The translations under genes were made by a program, and so were the position numbers. Below the pieces are notes generated by a model. That model worked only from the letters and a program-made list of their open reading frames with translations. It was not told where the DNA came from and did not search any database. Positions 17,948-26,928 of a stretch of DNA of 64,000 nt are shown piece after piece. Each line of letters begins with the position of its first letter. Position 1 is the first letter of the stretch. The stretch is from Pontixanthobacter sp. CEM42. GTDB taxonomy: Bacteria; Pseudomonadota; Alphaproteobacteria; Sphingomonadales; Sphingomonadaceae. The stretch covers positions 248,001 to 312,000 of the forward strand of contig NZ_JADQTN010000002.1 of NCBI RefSeq assembly GCF_017812015.1, given 5' to 3'.

Positions 17948-19126
17948 TTAGAAGATCTCGAACAGGCCCGCTGCGCCCATGCCGCCGCCGACACACATGG
18001 TGACGACGCCGTATTTGGCTTTGCGGCGTTGGCCTTCGCGCAGGATGTGGCCGACACAGCGAGCGCCGGTCATGCCATATGGGTGACCAATGGAGATCGA
18101 GCCGCCATTGACGTTGAGCTTGTCATTATCGATGCCGAGTGTATCGCGGCAGTAGAGGACCTGAACGGCAAATGCTTCGTTCAATTCCCACAGATCGATA
18201 TCGTCTACAGTCAGATCGAAACGCTTGAGCAACTTCGGAATCGCATAGACCGGGCCGATGCCCATTTCGTCAGGCTCTGTGCCCGCAACCGCCATACCGA
18301 CATAGCGGCCAAGTGGCTGGAGGCCGCGCTTTTCAGCTTCCTTGGCTTCCATCACGATGACAGCAGCAGAACCGTCTGACAGCTGCGATGCGTTACCGGC
18401 AGTGATCGTGGTGTCAGGGCCGAGAACCGGCTGAAGCGACTGGAGACCTTCGAGAGTGGTCGAAGGACGGTTGCCCTCATCCTTGGCGATGGTGACGTCG
18501 GCATCGGAAATCTCGCCGGTCTCTTTGTCTTTCACCTTATGCGTGGTGCTGACCGAAACGATCTCGTTGTCAAAGATACCAGCTTCCTGCGCGGCGGCGG
18601 TGCGTTGCTGCGATTGCAGGCCATATTCGTCCTGCGCTTCGCGGCTGACATTGTAACGCTGGGCCACAGTTTCAGCAGTTTGCAGCATCGGCATATAAAC
18701 CGCGCCGTGCATCGCCATCAGTTCGGGATCAGGCATCACGCGCATTTCAGGCGTTTGCACCAGGCTGATCGATTCCTGACCACCAGCCGCAACGATATCC
18801 ATGCGGTCGGTGATGACTTGCTTTGCAGCGGTCGCGATTGTCATCAGGCCCGAGGAACACTGACGGTCAATCGTCATGCCCGAAACGCCAATAGGGCAGC
18901 CCGCGCGCAGAGCAACTTGGCGGCCAAGGTTGCCGGCCTGTGCACCCTGTTGAAGCGCAGCACCCCACAGCACGTCGTCAATTTCACCGGCTTCGATACC
19001 GGCGCGCTCGATAGCGGGCTTGAGTGCATAGGCACCAAGCGTGGCGCCCGGTGTCGAGTTGAAAGCGCCTTTGTAGGCTTTGCCCATACCGGTACGGGCG
19101 GCGGAAACGATTACTGCGTCGCGCAT
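17948..19126 (-). CDS. Acetyl-CoA C-acyltransferase (thiolase)
   Basis: 392 residues, a standard biosynthetic or beta-oxidation thiolase. The nucleophile Cys is in [10 protein letters not shown] (about residue 90), followed by [10 protein letters not shown] and [10 protein letters not shown] at the C-terminus. It works on 3-ketoacyl-CoA. AAGGAG lies 6 bases before the ATG. The MaoC hydratase gene is 54 bp upstream on the same strand and probably shares its transcript. Together they could serve fatty-acid oxidation or PHA precursor supply; the sequence does not decide between these. Confidence 0.92.
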   Translation of the reverse strand: MRDAVIVSAARTGMGKAYKGAFNSTPGATLGAYALKPAIERAGIEAGEIDDVLWGAALQQGAQAGNLGRQVALRAGCPIGVSGMTIDRQCSSGLMTIATAAKQVITDRMDIVAAGGQESISLVQTPEMRVMPDPELMAMHGAVYMPMLQTAETVAQRYNVSREAQDEYGLQSQQRTAAAQEAGIFDNEIVSVSTTHKVKDKETGEISDADVTIAKDEGNRPSTTLEGLQSLQPVLGPDTTITAGNASQLSDGSAAVIVMEAKEAEKRGLQPLGRYVGMAVAGTEPDEMGIGPVYAIPKLLKRFDLTVDDIDLWELNEAFAVQVLYCRDTLGIDNDKLNVNGGSISIGHPYGMTGARCVGHILREGQRRKAKYGVVTMCVGGGMGAAGLFEIF

Positions 19127-19180
19127 GGCGAACTCCTTACTTGATTGTGATTCGGTCTATTCCCGGGGAGGGGTTGGAAA

Positions 19181-19630
19181 TTAGACGAAGAACATGGTGA
19201 TCCATTCGGTGATCAAGGCTGGCTTGTCCTCGCCTTCGATCTCGATGGTGATTTCGCAAGTCTGCTGCCATTGGCCTGGGCGCTTCTCGACCATTTCGGT
19301 CAGCTTCCAGTGGCCACGGATGCGCTTGCCGCTGCGGACGGGCGCGATGAAGCGGGTTTTGTTACCGCCATAATTCACACCCATCTTGATGCCTTCCATC
19401 CGGGGCATGTTCGATTCTGCACCGAGGTAAGGGATCATCGAAAGAGTCAGGAAGCCATGCGCGATGGTTCCGCCAAACGGCGTCATCTTGGCGGCTTCTT
19501 CATTGATGTGAATGAATTGGTGGTCGCCCGTTGCCTCTGCAAACTGGTTGATCCGTTCCTGGCTCATCTCGGCCCATTCGCTGGTGCCGATAACCTCGCC
19601 AACCTTGGCTGCGATATCCTGCGGTGTCAT
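19181..19630 (-). CDS. MaoC family (R)-specific enoyl-CoA hydratase
   Basis: 149 residues, single hot-dog domain. The hydratase-2 motif ATGDHQFIHINEEAAK (about residues 36-51) contains the catalytic Asp and His, followed by FGGTIAHGFLTLSM. PhaJ-type and NodN-type proteins share this layout. The ATG at 19630 is preferred because GGAGAGAAAC precedes it; that site would be inside the gene if the ATG at 19642 were used. Upstream of the thiolase gene, so the product could feed it. Substrate range is unknown. Confidence 0.88.
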   Translation of the reverse strand: MTPQDIAAKVGEVIGTSEWAEMSQERINQFAEATGDHQFIHINEEAAKMTPFGGTIAHGFLTLSMIPYLGAESNMPRMEGIKMGVNYGGNKTRFIAPVRSGKRIRGHWKLTEMVEKRPGQWQQTCEITIEIEGEDKPALITEWITMFFV

Positions 19631-19706
19631 GTTTCTCTCCATGGTGATGCGTTATCTTGCACTGCACCATGGAGCATATCGAAGCCTAGCGCAACGAAGT
19701 TTCCGT

Positions 19707-19725
19707 TAACGTCAACCTGACGTTA
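19707..19725. promoter_or_regulatory. Palindromic operator candidate between MaoC and sulfatase genes
   Basis: Perfect inverted repeat TAACGTCA-ACC-TGACGTTA in the 186-bp divergent intergenic region. It is 77 bases from the MaoC start and 92 from the sulfatase start. The minus-strand reading TTGACGTTAACGGAAA resembles, from memory, sites of MerR-type LiuR regulators of acyl-CoA catabolism; that is a guess. The core CGTAACGTCA recurs in two other intergenic regions. Confidence 0.45.
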
Positions 19726-19816
19726 CGGCATCGCGGCGCCGATTTAGAGCAAACGGGGCCTTAACCACATTGAGCTAAAGCCTTCCCACTGCGAATTGCG
19801 ACCAGTCAGGACGAAA

Positions 19817-21769
19817 ATGGCCAGAATCATATCCATACTATCGCGGCCGCGCTTGCACGCGCTGTTGGTCGTGCTCGCTGTGAGCGCGGCAGAGCTGCTT
19901 ATAGCAGACCGGAAATACGGCGTGTTCAGCGGCGGCTTCGGTCAGTCATCAGCAGTCGATACATCGGGTGAGATCGCCGCCTTCGGCATCGGCTTTGTTT
20001 GCGCGCAGATTGCCGTTGCAGCGCTCGGTTGGCGCTTGGCTGTATGGCTTTCGAAACGATCAGGCGGCCCGGTGCAAATTGTGAATTTCGCATTCCTCTA
20101 TGGCGGACTCAGTCTGATTGCGCTGACACTGCAATATCAACTCCATTCTTATTTCAGCGATGCGCTAAGCTTTGCCCTGCTCAAACAATTGGGCGGCGGG
20201 AGCACCACAGATGCGCTGCTGTTTGCAAAGAATGAGATCGCTCTCGGCCTTGCAGCGTTCGCCGCATATTGTTTGGCCTGGTGGGTAACGATCAAACTGG
20301 CGCGCCGATTTTTGGGCGACATGCAGCCAGCTCCGCGCAATTATCCGGGCTGGAAGTGGATCGGTGTAGCATGGGTTGCGCTCTTCGCGGCGATTGTCGT
20401 GATACCGCAAATTAGCAGCGACGGAGCGAAAGGTCTGGGCCGGATTCTCGCATGGAAAAGTGTCTCGGCAACGCTGGCAAAAGCGACCGATTTTGACGGC
20501 GATGGCTATGGACTGGCAGGGTTTCATACCGACAGCCATCCCTTCGATAGTAGCCGCCATCCGCTCGCGCTCGACATACCGGGCAATGGCATAGATGAGG
20601 ATGGCTATGGCGGTGATTTGACGCTGGTTCCAATCCCGCAAATGCTACCTGAAACAACGGTCGACGGCGATAAGCCGCATGTGGTTGTGGTCGTCTATGA
20701 AAGCACGCGTTTTGATGTGCTGGGCAAAACTCTGGACGGCAAACCGGTGGCGCCAAACCTTGAAGCAGTGGCGGCACAGGGTTCCGCCATCACACCTGCC
20801 TATAGCCATGTCGGCTTCACCACGCAGTCGCTTAAGTCCATCTTTGCTGGCAGCCTGATTGTTCCGCCGGGGTCACCCAGCCTGTTCCGCGAGCTAAAGA
20901 AAAGCGGCTACGGGATCGGTGTTTTCTCGGGGCAGCCGGAGGACTTTGGCGGCATTTCCGAAGCGGTGGGAATGCGCGAGAACGCCGATAGTTTCGTCGA
21001 TGCGGAAAATTTGAAAGAGGAGCGCGCTTTCAGCTTTGCCGCACAAGGTTCACTCTTGGTGGATGAGCAGATCATTCTTCGTGAATTTGGCAAAGCATTG
21101 GGCAACACAGACGATTGGGAGCAGCCGCAATTCGTCTATCTCAATTTCCAATCACCGCATTTCCCCTATCACCATGACGGTGTTCCAGAACGCTTCGCCA
21201 AACCGCCAGTTGAGCGTAGCGAGATATCTGCCGAGAACCGCGAACGCGTCGTGCAAACCTACTGGAATGCGGTTGCGCATACCGATGATGCGCTCGGTTC
21301 TGTTATCGAACGGCTCAAAGCTGTCGGGGCATGGGACAATACAATTTTACTGGTCACTGGTGATCATGGGGAAGCACTGTTTGAAAACGGTTTTCTTGGT
21401 CATGGGCACGTGATCAACCGCCTGCAATACGGGACTTTCCTCGTCAGCAATCGGACAATTGAGGGCGTTGAAGGCCCCATAGCGATCAGCGATTATCGCC
21501 GGATACTCCATCGTCTTCTCGGTTCTACCGTTCCAGAACAAGCGAGCTTTGCGCCCTTTATGCATATCGGCCCGTTGGATGAGCCGACCGCGATCGGCAC
21601 GGTGGGCCCGGCGCTTGGCGTTATTTCACTGCGCTTTGACCGTGGCGAGGCCTGTTTCGAAAAACCGGCGGGGTGCAAGGATTACAGCACACTTGGAGGC
21701 GCTGAACGGGATGCCATGGATGCGCTTATCGCCCGCTGGGGTTCCGAACGTTGGGCGGCGGCTCAGTAA
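19817..21769 (+). CDS. Membrane-anchored sulfatase-fold (LtaS-like) hydrolase with Asp-rich insert
   Basis: 650 residues. The first 200 contain about five hydrophobic segments. A linker then carries two Asp-rich repeats (DFDGDGYG and GNGIDEDGYGGD, about residues 225-275) like calcium-binding MopE/dockerin-type motifs. The rest is an alkaline-phosphatase-superfamily sulfatase domain: VVVVYESTRFDVLG with the likely nucleophile Ser/Thr, NFQSPHFPYH, and the metal site VTGDHGEALFENGFLGHGH. The layout matches LtaS/OpgB-like phosphoglycerol or phosphoethanolamine transferases more than true sulfatases. AGGA precedes the ATG. It is convergent with the exosortase-linked ligase. Confidence 0.82.
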   Translation: MARIISILSRPRLHALLVVLAVSAAELLIADRKYGVFSGGFGQSSAVDTSGEIAAFGIGFVCAQIAVAALGWRLAVWLSKRSGGPVQIVNFAFLYGGLSLIALTLQYQLHSYFSDALSFALLKQLGGGSTTDALLFAKNEIALGLAAFAAYCLAWWVTIKLARRFLGDMQPAPRNYPGWKWIGVAWVALFAAIVVIPQISSDGAKGLGRILAWKSVSATLAKATDFDGDGYGLAGFHTDSHPFDSSRHPLALDIPGNGIDEDGYGGDLTLVPIPQMLPETTVDGDKPHVVVVVYESTRFDVLGKTLDGKPVAPNLEAVAAQGSAITPAYSHVGFTTQSLKSIFAGSLIVPPGSPSLFRELKKSGYGIGVFSGQPEDFGGISEAVGMRENADSFVDAENLKEERAFSFAAQGSLLVDEQIILREFGKALGNTDDWEQPQFVYLNFQSPHFPYHHDGVPERFAKPPVERSEISAENRERVVQTYWNAVAHTDDALGSVIERLKAVGAWDNTILLVTGDHGEALFENGFLGHGHVINRLQYGTFLVSNRTIEGVEGPIAISDYRRILHRLLGSTVPEQASFAPFMHIGPLDEPTAIGTVGPALGVISLRFDRGEACFEKPAGCKDYSTLGGAERDAMDALIARWGSERWAAAQ

Positions 21770-21794
21770 CGCGCTAATTAACAGGCTCTGCGCG

Positions 21795-23189
21795 CTACGC
21801 CGGATCTGGCAGGTTCAGCGATCCGCCAGCCCTGCTTTCCGCCAGCTTTGATCCGATCGTCTGTGGCTTCGCCTGCACCGTATCGACACGCTTGAGGTAG
21901 CTCCACAGCCCGCATTGCAGCGCAATCAGCATGAGAATGAAAGGCTGGTACGCGATCCCTTGGAACAGCGAGCCGACCAGGTAGATAATCTGCGCATATT
22001 GCAATGCCGTCGCAAGCGGGGCCTGCCATTGCTCGTCTTCGCCAGTACGTTTGCGCCAGCGGCGGCGAATTCTCTCCATCTGCCACAGGCCAAGAGCATG
22101 CAGCCAAAGCCAGATCGCGAGACCTAGCCAGCCTTGTTCACCAAGCATCTCGAATATCGCCGAGTGATAAGCGCGCCCTTCATCAATGACTTCGCGGTAT
22201 TCGATCGACAAGGTGTTGCCATCGATATTCTCTTCGGTGACGGGCATATCATAGACAAATTTGTTGCCTCGATAAGCATCGAACCCGCCGCCCATCGGAT
22301 TGTCCTGCGCATAATCGAGCGTCCACATCCACACCGCGACACGGGTCGAAGCCGATTGATCGCCTTCATGACTGGTGATCGTGGACATGCGATTATAATA
22401 GCTCTGCGGAATAAACGGTAGCGAGACCACCACCAGAGCTGCGCCGGCGACGAGGAATGTCAGGCGGCGCTTCACATCGCGCAGGGCAAGTACCATCAAT
22501 ACGGCAATGCACACCAAACCAGTCCGCGCCTCGGTGCCAATCGGCATTAGCAAGCACGCAAATATCAGCGCGTAGGCAAAAGTCTTCACGCGCCAATCGG
22601 GCTTGAAAATCGTGCCATAACGGACAAACCACAAGATCACAGGAATGCTGCAAATCGCCACCGTGGCGAGCGTGGAGCTTTCGTATATCCCGCTATTATC
22701 ATTCACGAAGAACAGGTTCCGCTCATATCCACCGCCGCCGAGAACAACTTTGATGCTGGCGCTGATGACAATCGCAGCCACACTGAGCAGCATGACCAGC
22801 AGCGCGCTTTCGATGCGCAGTTTGGTCGTCAGCGTGAACGGCAGGAAGATTGCGAAGAACAGCGCTTTCCAAACCCATTCCCATTTCTCTCCTGCGAAGA
22901 TCGGGAAATCAGCATTGGAGGTCGTCCACCAACAATACATCAACAAGATCGCCATCAGCGCCTGCCGCAACGTGAAACGCGCTTCGCGCTTGGAATCGGT
23001 CAGCGCCCATCCGGCAAAGGCAGCGCAAAACGTGATCAGCGATATCTGGATCGCCGGCATAATCGTGTAGCCCATCCGTCCCGGACTGAGGATATCGACA
23101 TAGATATAGGCCAGCACCCACACGAACGGCCGGCGAAATCCGATCAGCATTACCGCTGCGATAAACGCAAAGAGTGCAAGATCAATCAT
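21795..23189 (-). CDS. O-antigen-ligase-like protein, exosortase A-associated
   Basis: 464 residues with about ten hydrophobic helices. It resembles the putative O-glycosylation ligases associated with the exosortase A/PEP-CTERM system: MIDLALFAFIAAVMLIGFRRPFVWVLAYIYVDILSPGRMGYT at the start (split here only for description), then GTEARTGLVC and the periplasmic loop with MGGGFDAYRGN and EIFEMLGEQGWLGL-type sequence. Such proteins join glycan chains to an acceptor at the periplasmic face. The ATG at 23189 overlaps the end of a small upstream gene by 8 bp, which supports this start over the GTG at 23258. Confidence 0.85.
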   Translation of the reverse strand: MIDLALFAFIAAVMLIGFRRPFVWVLAYIYVDILSPGRMGYTIMPAIQISLITFCAAFAGWALTDSKREARFTLRQALMAILLMYCWWTTSNADFPIFAGEKWEWVWKALFFAIFLPFTLTTKLRIESALLVMLLSVAAIVISASIKVVLGGGGYERNLFFVNDNSGIYESSTLATVAICSIPVILWFVRYGTIFKPDWRVKTFAYALIFACLLMPIGTEARTGLVCIAVLMVLALRDVKRRLTFLVAGAALVVVSLPFIPQSYYNRMSTITSHEGDQSASTRVAVWMWTLDYAQDNPMGGGFDAYRGNKFVYDMPVTEENIDGNTLSIEYREVIDEGRAYHSAIFEMLGEQGWLGLAIWLWLHALGLWQMERIRRRWRKRTGEDEQWQAPLATALQYAQIIYLVGSLFQGIAYQPFILMLIALQCGLWSYLKRVDTVQAKPQTIGSKLAESRAGGSLNLPDPA

Positions 23190-23343
23190 CGTCAGAGGCG
23201 CTTTCCGCGCTTGTGCCGTTGCTTGGCCGCGCACGCTTTGGATCGGCACTTGGTTCACGGTCCAGCTCTGGCCGTCCCGCGATGCGGATCAGCGCAATCA
23301 GGATCAATCCATGCGTCAAAGCGAGGGCGAAATAGTCAATCAC
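23182..23343 (-). CDS. Small membrane protein overlapping the ligase gene
   Basis: A 53-residue frame from a GTG (23341-23343). The first half is one hydrophobic helix (MIDYFALALTHGLILIALIR) and the second half is polar and acidic (ELDREPSADPKRARPSNG then an Asp tail). Its TGA overlaps the ATG of the ligase by 8 bp, the arrangement expected of a translationally coupled pair. No strong ribosome-binding site is visible. I believe it is real because of the sensible helix-tail layout and the overlap, but codon statistics were not tested. Function is unknown. Confidence 0.6.
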   Translation of the reverse strand: MIDYFALALTHGLILIALIRIAGRPELDREPSADPKRARPSNGTSAESASDDD

Positions 23344-23410
23344 GGTGATGCGCGCTTTAACGGGGGTTGGTTGACGGCGCGTTAAGTTTACCGCGCTAAG
23401 GCCACGGGCG

Positions 23411-24640
23411 ATGACCCGGATATTGCATGTTCTCGACCATTCGCTGCCGCTGCATAGCGGATACACATTCCGCACGCGCGCTATTCTGAAGAGCCAGCAA
23501 GCTTCCGGATTGGACGTACGCGGGATCACTGGACAGCGTCATGCGGCTGATGGCCCCGCCGTCGAAGAAACCGATGGCCTGACATTCTACCGCACACCTG
23601 GCGAAGCCGACGGGCCAGTCGGCGTGCGCGAGTGGCGTGAAATTGGTGCGCTTGCCAAAGCGATTGAACAGGTTTGCGAAGAATGGCGGCCTGATATTCT
23701 ACACGCCCACTCACCTGCATTGTGCGGTCATGCCGCGCTCAAAGCCTCGAAAGCGCTGGGCATTCCGCTGGTCTATGAAATCCGCGCTTTCTGGGAAGAT
23801 GCTGCGGTCGGCAATGGGACGGGAAGCGAAGGCTCGCTTAAATACCGGATGACGCGCGCTCTGGAAAATCGTGTGGTCGCCGGAGCCGATGCGGTCTTCA
23901 CTATCTGTGAAGGCCTGCGCGATGATCTGATCGAGCGCGGCTTCCACGGCGGCAAGATCGGTATTTCGCCCAATGGCGTAGACCTTGCGCTGTTTGGCGA
24001 CCCACCGCCGCGCGATGATACGCTAGCAAGCGATCTGGGACTCAGCGACTCACCAGTAATCGGGTTTATCGGCAGCTTCTACGATTACGAGGGTCTCGAC
24101 GATCTGATCGCCGCCATGCCCGACCTGCAAAAGAAGCAGCCCGGAACACAGCTGTTGCTAGTTGGCGGTGGTCCGCGCGATGAAGCCTTGCGCATACAAG
24201 CCGCCGCTTCGCCAGCTGCGCATGCGATCCATTTCACCGGGCGGGTCCCGCATTCAGAAGTCGAGCGCTACTACTCATTGATCGATGTGCTGGCCTATCC
24301 CCGCAAACGCAGCCGCCTCACCGATCTGGTCACACCACTCAAACCGCTCGAAGCCATGGCGCAGCGCAGGATCGTAGCCGCGTCCGATGTTGGCGGGCAT
24401 CATGAACTTATCGAAGACGGTGTCAGCGGTGTGTTGATGCCAGCCGATGATCCGGCCGGGATTGCTACCGCCCTATCCGACCTCATCGACAACCGGTCCG
24501 ATTGGCAGGCGATGAAAGAGCGCGCTCGCGATCACGTTGGAAACAACCATGATTGGGCGCAGAATATTTATCGTTATCAATCTGTTTACCATCATTTGCT
24601 AGCCCATGTTCCCAATGGGGAAATCACTGCTGCTGCCTGA
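23411..24640 (+). CDS. Exosortase A-associated glycosyltransferase (GT4)
   Basis: 409 residues of GT-B fold. The N-terminal part MTRILHVLDHSLPLHSGYTFR and YEIRAFWEDAAVGNG are characteristic of the glycosyltransferases found with exosortase A systems. The GT4 donor-site motif is present as EAMAQRRIVAASDVGGHHELIEDGVSG (about residues 315-340). It transfers a sugar from a nucleotide donor in the cytoplasm. It is divergent from the ligase/small-protein pair with a 67-bp gap. The exosortase itself and its other partners are not in the window. Confidence 0.87.
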   Translation: MTRILHVLDHSLPLHSGYTFRTRAILKSQQASGLDVRGITGQRHAADGPAVEETDGLTFYRTPGEADGPVGVREWREIGALAKAIEQVCEEWRPDILHAHSPALCGHAALKASKALGIPLVYEIRAFWEDAAVGNGTGSEGSLKYRMTRALENRVVAGADAVFTICEGLRDDLIERGFHGGKIGISPNGVDLALFGDPPPRDDTLASDLGLSDSPVIGFIGSFYDYEGLDDLIAAMPDLQKKQPGTQLLLVGGGPRDEALRIQAAASPAAHAIHFTGRVPHSEVERYYSLIDVLAYPRKRSRLTDLVTPLKPLEAMAQRRIVAASDVGGHHELIEDGVSGVLMPADDPAGIATALSDLIDNRSDWQAMKERARDHVGNNHDWAQNIYRYQSVYHHLLAHVPNGEITAAA

Positions 24641-24676
24641 GCACAGCGACCTCCCGCAAGGCAGCAGGACTAACGA

Positions 24677-26647
24677 ATGTTGGGTACCAAAAAGACGAAT
24701 ATGAGCGGCAAGGTGCCTAGCGGCGCACCGATTAGCGCGCACCCGTATTTTCCGGTTGTAGTAGCGCTGTGGTTCGCCGCTCTGTTGGGGATCGGCAGCT
24801 TGGTTCTGCCCGTCGCCTTGTTCGAAACAGCCGTCACCGCGACCGGCATTTCCTCGCTGATTTCCGCTGCGCAGCCCCCTCTTGGAGCAACAGCGCGCAT
24901 CGCGATTGCGGTATTCGCAGCTGCGGGTGGTGCAATTGCCGGCCTGCTGATTGCCCGCAGAGTTTCAGCTGCACAGGCTAACGATACGCCGGAGCGCGAT
25001 GTTTTCGGTCGCAGCTCTGATGCAGATCACGCAAGTATGGGTGCTAAGAAACCCATTTCAGCCCACGAGGAATTGGGTGACGCCGGTCTGGACGAGCCGG
25101 TCGCGGATCACGCTCCATCAGAAGGCAGCTATTCGGGCAAACGTCGCGCACTCGCGGTAACCGATGATAGCGGCCCCAGCGAATATTTAGAGGCTGCTCC
25201 ACTTCCCGGTGGCAAGGCGATGGTCGATCAGTTTGATGATGACACCGTCGAGGATGCTGCAGAGGACATTACGTCGGCAAAACCCGAGGAAAATGCCGAA
25301 CCGCCACTTGATTTAGCGCAGCTAACGAACACCGATCACGTTGAAGATCATCTCGACATAGGTGCTAGCGCATCCATCGTTGATGAATTCGAAACATTAG
25401 ACGCGCAACCGCTCGACGAAGCCGAAACTAATGAACCCCCATATGACGCACTGCAAGCGGCACAAAACCCGCTTGCCGAACTGCGAGAGGAACTCGGAAC
25501 TATGACCGATCAATCGAACCCGCCAAAATTCAACGCGCCCCAATTTAACGCGCAGGAGGCTGCGCCGGCCGAGGATATGCCGCAGGCTTACAATCCGCTG
25601 GCTGGACGCCGTACGCCTTCCCACCCGAACGGTGAATTTGCCGCTCCGATGGAAACGGTTGACGAGTTTAATGCGGCTACGAGCTTCATGCGCGAAGATA
25701 GTGCCGGGTCACTCACTCAGGACGAAGTTGCTCCGCCAGCTCCCGAGCAAGCCGCGCAACCTGCAATTGCGGATGTCGCTACGGAAACGAATGACGACCT
25801 TCGCACCAAGCCGCTGAAAGATCTGGGAATGGTCGAGCTGGTCGAGCGCTTTGCGCTCGCGATGCAGGCGAAAACAGAGGCGAAAGCGCAGGCCGCAGCC
25901 GAAGAACGGCACCACGAAGCAGCGCCGCTGGTATTTCAGCGCAGCAATATGGCGGCCTCTGCCGCACCGTTCGTGCCATCCGAGCCGGAGGATGCAGGAA
26001 ATGCAGTTGCACAGTTTTTCGCAAGCGAAGCTGCCGAACAGCCAGCCGCAGCAACTGTCGCACAAGCCGAACTTGTGACAGCACCGCAAGAAATCACTAC
26101 CAAACCCGTGATTCCCGTATCGATGCAGCCCGTTGGGCTGGACGAGACCGAGAATGAGGACGAAGCCGACGACATGCCTTCCTTGTCGTTGTCGATTCGA
26201 TCAGTAACACCGTCATTCACTCCTTCGCCAAGCCCTTCACCACGTGAAGTGGTCCGGAACGAAAGTGATGATGCGGCAGCACAGGGCGATGACGCAGATA
26301 GCGGCGCCTACAGTTCACTGCTCGCAATGAAGAGCCCGTTTGCATCAGGCGAAGAATTTGTCCGCGTGGAAGATGACGAGCATTTCGACGGACCGCCTGA
26401 ACCTGAGGTGGTTTTCCCGGGCGCGGAACGGCGGGCTGCACCAGCGGTCGATGGCCCCACACGCGATCCTGCAACGGAAACAGTCGCTGATACTGCAAAA
26501 GTGCCTGCGGCCCGGCCATTTGATGCACCGGGCGAATCCCCGGCAAACGGTCCGACCAAACAGCCGGTGGCCGCCAATCCGGGCGATACCGAACGTGCCC
26601 TGCGCGAAGCGCTTGAAAAGCTACAAAGGATGAGCGGCGCGGCGTAA
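24677..26647 (+). CDS. Large acidic membrane-anchored protein of unknown function
   Basis: 656 residues. Two hydrophobic segments (about residues 25-50 and 70-95) form an N-terminal anchor ending LLIARRVSAAQ. The next 500 residues are rich in Glu, Asp, Ala and Pro, low in hydrophobics and probably disordered. Two short stretches look structured: KDLGMVELVERFALAMQAK (about residues 378-396) and the C-terminal TERALREALEKLQRMSG helix. AGGA lies 7 bases before the ATG and a terminator follows. No family is recognised. The tail probably faces the cytoplasm and could be a scaffold; that is inference. Confidence 0.8.
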   Translation: MLGTKKTNMSGKVPSGAPISAHPYFPVVVALWFAALLGIGSLVLPVALFETAVTATGISSLISAAQPPLGATARIAIAVFAAAGGAIAGLLIARRVSAAQANDTPERDVFGRSSDADHASMGAKKPISAHEELGDAGLDEPVADHAPSEGSYSGKRRALAVTDDSGPSEYLEAAPLPGGKAMVDQFDDDTVEDAAEDITSAKPEENAEPPLDLAQLTNTDHVEDHLDIGASASIVDEFETLDAQPLDEAETNEPPYDALQAAQNPLAELREELGTMTDQSNPPKFNAPQFNAQEAAPAEDMPQAYNPLAGRRTPSHPNGEFAAPMETVDEFNAATSFMREDSAGSLTQDEVAPPAPEQAAQPAIADVATETNDDLRTKPLKDLGMVELVERFALAMQAKTEAKAQAAAEERHHEAAPLVFQRSNMAASAAPFVPSEPEDAGNAVAQFFASEAAEQPAAATVAQAELVTAPQEITTKPVIPVSMQPVGLDETENEDEADDMPSLSLSIRSVTPSFTPSPSPSPREVVRNESDDAAAQGDDADSGAYSSLLAMKSPFASGEEFVRVEDDEHFDGPPEPEVVFPGAERRAAPAVDGPTRDPATETVADTAKVPAARPFDAPGESPANGPTKQPVAANPGDTERALREALEKLQRMSGAA

Positions 26648-26679
26648 ACAACGGCCCAAACACCGGTCAATCGGCGATA

Positions 26680-26690
26680 CCGTAACGTCA
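26680..26690 (+). promoter_or_regulatory. CCGTAACGTCA motif copy upstream of gltB
   Basis: This 11-base sequence matches the arm of the palindrome at 19707-19725 (reverse strand) and shares CGTAACGTCA with the repeat at 34214-34239. It lies just before the terminator hairpin at 26697. It is a single half-site here, so its role is doubtful. Confidence 0.3.
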
Positions 26691-26696
26691 CAGAGC

Positions 26697-26731
26697 AGGC
26701 CTGCCGATGGTATTCTGCAGGCCTTCCTTTT
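26697..26731 (+). terminator. Terminator after the acidic membrane protein gene
   Basis: Perfect 8-bp arms AGGCCTGC (26697-26704) and GCAGGCCT (26717-26724) around a 12-base loop, followed by TCCTTTTGG. It lies 50 bp after the stop codon. Confidence 0.75.
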
Positions 26732-26928
26732 GGCTACCATAAACCCATCGGCAAACTATTGCCGTGCATACGATATCTTGCCTGTTCGCAGTTGCAAAAA
26801 TCATATCATGTCGCCATTACGGTCTGCCGCGACACTTTCTCGTGCCTTTACGCATGCGGAGAAGCGGAACATTGCCGGATCGGGCTGTGGGAGCCCGGGA
26901 TCCAGCACCTGACATGATAGGATGATGA
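26732..26928 (+). promoter_or_regulatory. gltB leader
   Basis: Between the terminator and gltB. It contains a perfect hairpin-like repeat CGGCAA-ACTA-TTGCCG (26749-26764) and a possible promoter, TTGCCT (26778-26783), 17 bases, then TCATAT (26801-26806). AGGATGATGA precedes the gltB start. The promoter call is weak. No coding sequence is convincing here. Confidence 0.4.
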
